From NCBI GenBank assembly GCA_964617665.1, contig CAZUAH010000075.1, positions 1-38,930 of the forward strand: 38,930 nt of DNA. The letters run 5' to 3'. Below are positions 33,257-38,930 of the stretch, one piece after another. The notes under the pieces were generated by a model that was not told where the DNA came from, ran no database searches, and saw only the letters and a list, made by a program, of their open reading frames with translations. A program made the translations under genes and the position numbers. This stretch comes from JADHUC01 sp964617665 (GTDB lineage Bacteria > Planctomycetota > Planctomycetia > Pirellulales > Pirellulaceae). Position 1 is the stretch's first letter. Each line of letters starts with the position of its first letter.

Positions 33257-34738
33257 TCAATCTTCCGGCCAGTACCGTTCGGTGATAATCTTGGGTTCCG
33301 TGTAGAAATCGATTACGGCTTTGCCTTGAGCCTTTGTGTCGCAGAAGATCGAGTCCTTCATGCCGCCGAACGGCAGCGGAGCTACTGGTGCGGGAATACC
33401 GACGTTCACTCCGATCATTCCGGCCTGCGTTTCCAGCTTGAATTTGCGAGCATGACTGCCGTTTTGGGTGTAGATCGATGCGCCATTGCCGTACTGATGA
33501 TCGTTGATGATTCCGATGGCGTCGTCTAGCGAATTGGCCTTCAGTATCACGACCACGGGGCCGAAGATTTCCGTCTGGTGGATCTTCATGCCCGGTTTGA
33601 CATCGGTGAATACGGTGGGGCCGACGAAGTGCCCGGCTTCGCATCCCGGAATCGTCAACGCGCGGCCGTCTAAGGCAAGCGTTGCTCCTTCGTCTACGCC
33701 CGTCTGGATCATCTCCAGGATGAACTGCTTGGATTTGGACGAAATGACCGGCCCCATCACCATCGCTTCGTCGGCCACGGCGGGATCCAGCGGGTCTGCG
33801 GCCAACACCTGACGCGAGGCATCGACAAAAGCAGCTGTCACCGCCTCGTAAGCGTCATCGCCCACGCAAACGATCGCCGACGAGGCCATGCACCGCTGGC
33901 CGGCGCACCCGTAGCACGATGTGACCATATTGCGGATCATCGGTTCGAGCTTCGCGTCAGGCATGGCAACCAGATGGTTCTTTGCGCTGCCCAGGGCCTG
34001 GCAGCGCTTGCCGGTTTCGGCACAGCGGACTGCGATCTTCTGCGCTACGCTGGACGTTCCGACGAAGGAGATCCCCGCCACGTCCGGGTGTTCCACCAGT
34101 CGCTCCGCCGCGATGCGGTCGCCGTGAACGACATTGAACACTCCGGGCGGGAAACCGGACTCCTCCATCAACTCCGCCACTCGGTGCATGCCGTACGGAG
34201 TCTGCTCGGAAGGTTTGACCACGTACGTGTTACCCGTCGCCAACGCGTAAGGATAGAACCAGAATGGCACCATCATCGGAAAGTTGAACGGCGCGATCAT
34301 GCCGAACACGCCAATCGGCAAACGAATTACCTCGCCGTCGATATCGGCCGCACCGCCAATCAGCTTATCGCCCTGCGCCAGGACTGGCATTCCACAAGCG
34401 ACTTCCGTGTTCTCCAGTGCTCGCTTGACCTCCGCTCGCGAGTCGGGCAACGATTTGCCGTTTTCCTTTGATATCAAACGAGCCAGATCTTCAGAGTTGC
34501 TGCGGAGCTTTTCGGCAAACTTGAAAAGTAATTCGCAGCGTCGCGCAACCGGCGTGGCACTCCACTGATCGAAGGCTGCCGCGGCAGCGGCCACAGCCCG
34601 GTCGACTTCATCGGGCGTCGAGAGCGGCACTTGGCCAATTGTCTCCGCCGACGCGGGATTCTCCACGTCCAGAAAGCCCAGATTCTCTGGCTCGACCCAT
34701 TCTCCACCCACGAGATTCTTCAACCGATCCAGGGACAT
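33257..34738 (-). CDS. mmsA: CoA-acylating methylmalonate-semialdehyde dehydrogenase
   Basis: A 493-aa member of the CoA-dependent branch of the aldehyde dehydrogenase superfamily. It oxidises methylmalonate semialdehyde or malonate semialdehyde with NAD and CoA to propionyl-CoA or acetyl-CoA, with loss of CO2. The catalytic cysteine is C283 in GCAGQRCMA. In the SAKNH segment (N254) Asn replaces the general-base Glu of hydrolytic ALDHs, as in other MMSDHs. FNFPMMVPFW and KPSEQTP are also typical. Length fits the family. ATG 34738 follows AAGGA by 7 bases; a longer frame to 34870 runs through a palindromic repeat. It lies 215 bases downstream of the ADHFE1-like gene on the same strand, hinting at a joint pathway in which a hydroxyacid becomes an acyl-CoA. 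Confidence 0.93.
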   Translation of the reverse strand: MSLDRLKNLVGGEWVEPENLGFLDVENPASAETIGQVPLSTPDEVDRAVAAAAAAFDQWSATPVARRCELLFKFAEKLRSNSEDLARLISKENGKSLPDSRAEVKRALENTEVACGMPVLAQGDKLIGGAADIDGEVIRLPIGVFGMIAPFNFPMMVPFWFYPYALATGNTYVVKPSEQTPYGMHRVAELMEESGFPPGVFNVVHGDRIAAERLVEHPDVAGISFVGTSSVAQKIAVRCAETGKRCQALGSAKNHLVAMPDAKLEPMIRNMVTSCYGCAGQRCMASSAIVCVGDDAYEAVTAAFVDASRQVLAADPLDPAVADEAMVMGPVISSKSKQFILEMIQTGVDEGATLALDGRALTIPGCEAGHFVGPTVFTDVKPGMKIHQTEIFGPVVVILKANSLDDAIGIINDHQYGNGASIYTQNGSHARKFKLETQAGMIGVNVGIPAPVAPLPFGGMKDSIFCDTKAQGKAVIDFYTEPKIITERYWPED

Positions 34739-34775
34739 AAGCAAATCCTTCTCCGCATCATTTGTTTCGGCTTCT

Positions 34776-34917
34776 CGTTCCCAGGCTCCTGCCTGGGAAC
34801 GTACTGTCTTGCCGGCTCTGCCGGTCCGATACGAGGCAGAGCCTCGCAGCCAGACGCAAACGAGTCCCACCTACGACAAAGAGTCTCCCATCCGTGGTCT
34901 CGCCCTGCCATCCGTGG
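34776..34917. repeat. Palindromic intergenic element between mmsA and the iron-ADH gene
   Basis: A perfect 11-bp stem (34776-34786 with 34791-34801, 4-base loop) is followed by a second hairpin: GGCTCTGCC (34814-34822) with GGCAGAGCC (34835-34843). The 10-base CCATCCGTGG then occurs twice (34888-34897 and 34908-34917). Together these have the look of a dispersed planctomycete palindromic element. It may attenuate transcription into mmsA or separate the two genes. Confidence 0.65.
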
Positions 34918-34953
34918 GCCCATTTCTTCTCACGAGAACCACACGACCACCGT

Positions 34954-36231
34954 CTACCAAGCCACCATCGCGTCCTCGAACAGTGCCGTCAATTCCTCTT
35001 CGCCCACGGGCCGTGGCGACAACTTCGTGACGCGATGCTGAGGCAGCGTGCCTTCGACCAATGCGGGAATGTCATCGTTTGTGTAGCCGACGGCGCTCAA
35101 GCCGTTCGGAATCCCCAAACGCTGCATGAATTCCGTGACCTTATCCGCGAGAATGCGGCCCGCGTCATCAGGCCGTTTGTCCGAGATATCGGCGCCGAGC
35201 ATCGCGGCCGCACGAAGATGACGTTCCGGACACGCCGGGCCGGTGAACCGAAAGACGGCCGGCGCGTTCAGGATCACCGCCATTCCGTGAGGCACAATCG
35301 GCCAATCTACATCGTAGCCGGGTGGACGATAGTCGCGCACCATTCCGGACACCGGATACGACATTCCATGCGGCAGATGGACTCCCGCGTTGCCAAAGCC
35401 GATTCCTGCGTAGGCAGCCGCCATAAGCATGGCACCGCGAGCTTCGTCGTCTTCGGGATCTTCCACGGCACGCGGCAAGTACTTCGCTGCCACACGAACG
35501 GCCTCGGCCGACCAGATGTCGCTGATCGGATTGCATCCTTGGTATGCCGGACGAAGCGACGGTCGTTCGGGAGCGGACCGCTGCCCGTACGGCACGGCGG
35601 TATACGACTCGAGCGCATGACTGAATACGTCGAGACCCGTCGCCGCCGCCGCCATCGGAGGCAGCGTCTTGGTGTTGTCGGAATCGATCAGCCCCAACGT
35701 GGGCTTCAGCCGACGACTAGCGATCCCCGTCTTCGCATGCATTTCGATGAGATCGAAAATCGCAACGCCCGTCGTCTCGCTGCCCGTACCGGCAGTCGTC
35801 GGGATAGCGATCAGCGGTTTGAGCGAGCCCGGGATCGGTTTGCCTTGACCGATGGGCGCGTTGACGTACTCCAGGAAATCAGCCGGATATGTCGAATACA
35901 GATTGGCGGCCTTCGCGGTGTCTATTGCCGAGCCACCACCGACGGCAACGAACGCGTCGAACGAGTCGGCCTGGGCAAATGAGATCGCCTCCTTGAACGA
36001 CACATCCGTCGGCTCGATACGCGCACGATCGAAAAGCGAAAACTCCACTTTGGACTGTTCCAGCGACTCCAACACCGTAGCGACGGGAGCGAGCTTGCTG
36101 AGGTTGCCATCGGTCACCACCATGACGCGATGCGCGCCCATGTCAACGAGGTCCATGCCGACCTCGCGCGTTATACCAGGCCCGATACGAACGCTGGACG
36201 TTGCCATCTCAAACGCGGTCTCGTTGGCCAT
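34954..36231 (-). CDS. Iron-containing alcohol dehydrogenase, ADHFE1-like (hydroxyacid-oxoacid transhydrogenase)
   Basis: A 425-aa group III alcohol dehydrogenase most like ADHFE1, which oxidises 4-hydroxybutyrate to succinate semialdehyde while reducing 2-oxoglutarate. The NAD-site VGGGSAIDTAKAAN is at 97-110, and PTTAGTGSE (144-152) is typical. Metal ligands are placed in GLDVFSHALES (D201, H205), the NAGVHLPHGMSYP block (H285/H288) and a later PHGMAV. The long insert with SAPERPSLRPAYQG (around 219-232) and SDIW matches the ADHFE1 branch rather than simple ethanol dehydrogenases. The true hydroxyacid is uncertain. ATG 36231 follows AGGGA by 7 bases. It precedes mmsA on the same strand, so a hydroxyacid to semialdehyde to acyl-CoA sequence is likely, for example with 3-hydroxypropionate or a related acid. 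Confidence 0.9.
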   Translation of the reverse strand: MANETAFEMATSSVRIGPGITREVGMDLVDMGAHRVMVVTDGNLSKLAPVATVLESLEQSKVEFSLFDRARIEPTDVSFKEAISFAQADSFDAFVAVGGGSAIDTAKAANLYSTYPADFLEYVNAPIGQGKPIPGSLKPLIAIPTTAGTGSETTGVAIFDLIEMHAKTGIASRRLKPTLGLIDSDNTKTLPPMAAAATGLDVFSHALESYTAVPYGQRSAPERPSLRPAYQGCNPISDIWSAEAVRVAAKYLPRAVEDPEDDEARGAMLMAAAYAGIGFGNAGVHLPHGMSYPVSGMVRDYRPPGYDVDWPIVPHGMAVILNAPAVFRFTGPACPERHLRAAAMLGADISDKRPDDAGRILADKVTEFMQRLGIPNGLSAVGYTNDDIPALVEGTLPQHRVTKLSPRPVGEEELTALFEDAMVAW

Positions 36232-36273
36232 GGTCATTCCCTTTCGTAAGATCTGCGAGAACGAAATATATAT

Positions 36274-36289
36274 GGGCACGATAACAGCA
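36274..36289 (+). promoter_or_regulatory. Possible sigma-54 promoter for the HzsA-related gene
   Basis: GGGCACGATAACAGCA matches TGGCACG-N4-TTGCW at 9 of 12 defined positions with the correct GG-N10-GC spacing. The predicted start is about 165 bases before the ATG, in the divergent spacer with the iron-ADH gene. Confidence 0.3.
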
Positions 36290-36464
36290 CGCAGACGAAA
36301 AGGCGAGACCACGACAGCAGGAGGGCCAACAGATTTCTGATGTCACGTAGAAACGCTTGACGCACGGATTTGTATACCTCAAACTCATGACAATTCCATT
36401 CCTGCCCTCGCATGATGGCCCCATCGAGTAGCGCTGCCACGGCGTCCAGTATCGGGAGAAGTTG

Positions 36465-38873
36465 ATGAAACGGAGTTCAGTTCGCGCCGTTGTCTATCTC
36501 GTCAATCTGTCCTTAATCCCATTCGGTCTAATCGCTCCCGCCATGGTTGACGCAGCCGGTTCGGCCGGCGGCCCGATGCTCGCCGAAGCACTCGAAGGCC
36601 CTCTGGCTGATGTTGAAGAAATCGTGTTTGCCGTTCGAGCGCCCGGTCGCGATGGGCACTGGTACGCGAACTTCGGGTATTGGGCCTCGAACGAGAACAA
36701 CATGATGTATGGCCCTGACGGCGGACGGCTTGTGCGGCTAAATCTGCGGACTGGCGAAACGAGCGTCGTCCTGGACGATCCCTCGGGCGGCATTCGCGAT
36801 CCTCAGATTCATTACGACGGTAACAGAATCCTGTTCTCCTACCGCAGGGGCGGGACAAAGTACTATCACCTCTACGAAATCGACATCGACGGAACGAATC
36901 TGCGACAATTGACCGACGGTCCGTATGACGACATCGAACCGACCTATCTGCCCGATGGCGATATCATGTTCTGCTCGTCGCGCTGCAAACGATGGGTCCA
37001 ATGCTGGCACACTCACGTAGCCGTGCTGTATCGATGTGATGCGGATGGAGGTAATTTGCGGTTCATCTCTGCGAACGTCGAACAGGATAACACGCCGTGG
37101 ATGTTGCCCGAGGGACAGGTGCTCTACACGCGATGGGAGTACATCGACCGCAGCCGCACACGTTATCATCACCTCTGGACAGCCAATCCTGACGGGACGG
37201 GCCAAATGGTCTTCTACGGAAATATGCATCCCGGCACGGTCATGATTGACGCCAAACCGATCCCCGGCACGGACAAAGTGGTCTCGATCTTCTCGCCTGG
37301 CCACGGTCGCAAAGAACACGCCGGCGCGGTGACGATCGTGGACCCGGATGCCGGACCTGACGACCGGGGGCGAGCCATCAGAATCAGCAAAGGAGAGGAG
37401 TACCGCGATCCGTATGCCTTGTCCGAAAACTGTTTCCTGGTCGCAATCGACTCTCGCCTGCTGCTGATGGACGACGAAGGACGCACGGAGGTGATCCACT
37501 CGCTTGGCAAAGACGGGGGAACCTATTGGTGCCACGAGCCGCGACCCCTGCGGGCGCGTCCTCGAGAACCAATCGTCGCACCGCGAGTGGATTCGGCCAG
37601 TTCTACGGGGCATCTGATCTTGGCGGACGTTACTCAGGGCCGAAATATGGCCGACGTCCAGCAAGGCGAGGTCAAGAAACTACTTGTGCTGGAAAGCTTG
37701 GCCAAGCCGATCAACCATTCCGGAACGATGGAACCGACCAGCCTGGGCGGCACGTTCACTCTGCCGCGAGTCCTGGGAACGGTTCCTGTCGAACCGGATG
37801 GCTCGGCCTACATGGAATTGCCGGCGCTTAGAAGTCTGTTCTTCGTGGCCTTGGACGAGGATGACTTGTCTGTCAAACGCATGCAGAGCTTCGTCACGGT
37901 CATGCCCGGCGAGACGACTTCCTGTGTCGGATGCCACGAACAGCGGACGAATACGCCGCGGTCGATCGACGATTCCAGATTGTTGGCCCTTCGTCGTGCA
38001 CCCAGCCGAATCCAACCGATCAGGGGCGTTTCCGAAGTGTTTGATTTTCCACGGGACATTCAACCGATCCTGGACAAACACTGTACGGAATGCCACGACT
38101 ACAGCAAACGCCCCGCCGGAGACACGCCGCTGGTCGGCACGTACGGACCGTGGTATTCGCACGGCTACTATGCGTTGTTATCTCGTGGCCAGGTCGCTCA
38201 CGGTCGCGATGCGGACGGGAACCGGGCGCCCCGCACCGTCGGTTCGTCGGCCAGCCCGTTGATGAAGCTCTTGGACGGTTCGCACTACGATGCGAAACTG
38301 TCGGAATTGGAACTCTCCAAGGTGCGTTTGTGGATCGAATCCGGGGCGCCCTACGCGGGAACTTACGCAGCACTGGGCAGCGGCATGGTCAGCGTAAAAC
38401 CGCCCACCGAAGTATTGGTCGGCCGCTGTGGCCGTTGTCACGAATTCAAGCAAGACCGACGCGGATTCACAGTGCCGTTTCGTAGCTACCACAACGAACT
38501 GAACTACAATCTGAGCAATCCAGTTCAATCACCGATCCTGCTCGCCCCGTTAGCAAAGTCGGCGGGCGGTTGGGGAATATGTGACGCGGCGACGGCGAAA
38601 CAAAACGCCAGGAAGACCGCGCCAGTTGCTTTCGCGACCACAAACGATCCTGATTACCAGAAGCTGTTGGCGGACATTCGCGCCGTGAGCGACAGATTGA
38701 TGCAGATGAAGCGATTCGACATGCCTGATTTCCGCCCCGCACGTCACTATGTGCGCGAGATGAAGCGTTTCGGGATTCTCCACGAATCGTTCGACCTGGC
38801 CAGCGATCCGATTGACGTGTACGACACGGATCGTCGTTATTGGGAATCGCTCTGGTACATGCCGTCAGACTAG
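36465..38873 (+). CDS. Secreted HzsA-related propeller/CxxCH protein
   Basis: An 802-aa protein. A signal peptide covers about residues 1-32 (MKRSSVRAV, hydrophobic stretch, ending AMVDAA). Residues of about 50-400 show TolB/propeller-like repeats (NLRQLTDGPYDDIEPTYLPDGDIMFCSSRC and similar). The rest resembles the alpha-subunit family of hydrazine synthase (HzsA-related proteins), with TMEPTSLGGTF and three CxxCH heme-c motifs: CVGCH (487-491), CTECH (540-544) and CGRCH (655-659). No beta or gamma subunit is nearby, so it is probably not a hydrazine synthase; such HzsA-related proteins are widespread in non-anammox planctomycetes with unknown function. ATG 36465 follows GGGAG by 6 bases; a TTG at 36462 is also in frame. 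It is divergent from the iron-ADH gene. Confidence 0.85.
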   Translation: MKRSSVRAVVYLVNLSLIPFGLIAPAMVDAAGSAGGPMLAEALEGPLADVEEIVFAVRAPGRDGHWYANFGYWASNENNMMYGPDGGRLVRLNLRTGETSVVLDDPSGGIRDPQIHYDGNRILFSYRRGGTKYYHLYEIDIDGTNLRQLTDGPYDDIEPTYLPDGDIMFCSSRCKRWVQCWHTHVAVLYRCDADGGNLRFISANVEQDNTPWMLPEGQVLYTRWEYIDRSRTRYHHLWTANPDGTGQMVFYGNMHPGTVMIDAKPIPGTDKVVSIFSPGHGRKEHAGAVTIVDPDAGPDDRGRAIRISKGEEYRDPYALSENCFLVAIDSRLLLMDDEGRTEVIHSLGKDGGTYWCHEPRPLRARPREPIVAPRVDSASSTGHLILADVTQGRNMADVQQGEVKKLLVLESLAKPINHSGTMEPTSLGGTFTLPRVLGTVPVEPDGSAYMELPALRSLFFVALDEDDLSVKRMQSFVTVMPGETTSCVGCHEQRTNTPRSIDDSRLLALRRAPSRIQPIRGVSEVFDFPRDIQPILDKHCTECHDYSKRPAGDTPLVGTYGPWYSHGYYALLSRGQVAHGRDADGNRAPRTVGSSASPLMKLLDGSHYDAKLSELELSKVRLWIESGAPYAGTYAALGSGMVSVKPPTEVLVGRCGRCHEFKQDRRGFTVPFRSYHNELNYNLSNPVQSPILLAPLAKSAGGWGICDAATAKQNARKTAPVAFATTNDPDYQKLLADIRAVSDRLMQMKRFDMPDFRPARHYVREMKRFGILHESFDLASDPIDVYDTDRRYWESLWYMPSD

Positions 38874-38930
38874 TTGGACAGCGCCAGGTTCGTGAGCGGC
38901 AAGGCGCTAGCCGCCGGTATCGGCGAGTGA

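Noticed and set aside
34739..34870. Longer mmsA start at 34870
   Set aside because: The extension translates the palindromic element; ATG 34738 has AAGGA upstream and fits the family length.
36465..38873. Evidence for anammox hydrazine synthase
   Set aside because: Only an alpha-subunit-related protein is present; no beta or gamma subunits or hydrazine dehydrogenase, and the family is widespread in non-anammox planctomycetes.

Overview
The window looks like a stretch of chromosome from a member of the Planctomycetota (Pirellulales/Planctomycetales-like, moderately GC-rich). The evidence is the gene content: a DUF1559 pseudopilin-like protein, a calcium-binding-repeat protein with an N-terminal LEDRRLLDA motif, an HzsA-related CxxCH protein, a Tat-exported squalene-cyclase-repeat protein, a membrane-anchored VWA protein, LpxI rather than LpxH, and GC-rich palindromic intergenic elements. 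I see no rRNA, tRNA, CRISPR array, integrase or transposase. The window reads as core and lineage-specific chromosome rather than a mobile island.

Layout. 285-4089 (minus): a three-gene envelope operon, PAP2 lipid phosphatase, then LptF/LptG-type permease, then family-39 glycosyltransferase. It is divergent from 4537-6473 (plus), lpxD-lpxI with a 4-base stop/start overlap. Together these suggest a lipid A synthesis, modification and export locus. 6504-10728: Tat-exported alpha/alpha-barrel repeat protein (minus), VWA membrane protein (minus) and, divergent from it, a single-TM hypothetical; the two divergent genes share a short region with strong -10 boxes. 11060-14299: a radical SAM protein with a B12-binding-like N-terminus (plus), convergent with a beta-ketoacyl-ACP synthase (minus). 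14603-20629 (plus): an apparent operon behind a perfect TATAAT box, PAS-GAF-receiver protein, membrane metallophosphoesterase, and a large lipoprotein joining ankyrin and WD40 repeats. 20839-28352 (minus): a HEAT-like membrane protein, a beta-propeller protein and a 1041-aa RTX-like protein with an 825-bp internal tandem duplication. 28746-29630 (minus): DUF1559 protein. 29948-33197 (plus): a HisKA_2-type sensor kinase and a sigma-54 activator with receiver and Fis-type HTH, a likely cognate pair. 33257-36231 (minus): ADHFE1-like iron alcohol dehydrogenase, then CoA-acylating methylmalonate-semialdehyde dehydrogenase, a plausible hydroxyacid to semialdehyde to acyl-CoA route. 36465-38873 (plus): secreted HzsA-related protein with three CxxCH motifs.

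The most notable points are a good sigma-54 promoter match in front of the RTX-like gene, about 3 kb from a sigma-54 activator; the recent-looking 825-bp duplication in that gene; the ankyrin/WD40 lipoprotein operon with an output-less PAS-GAF-receiver protein; the lipid A locus; and palindromic repeat elements at 197-263 and 34776-34843. Assignments come from reading motifs by eye; no database search was possible.
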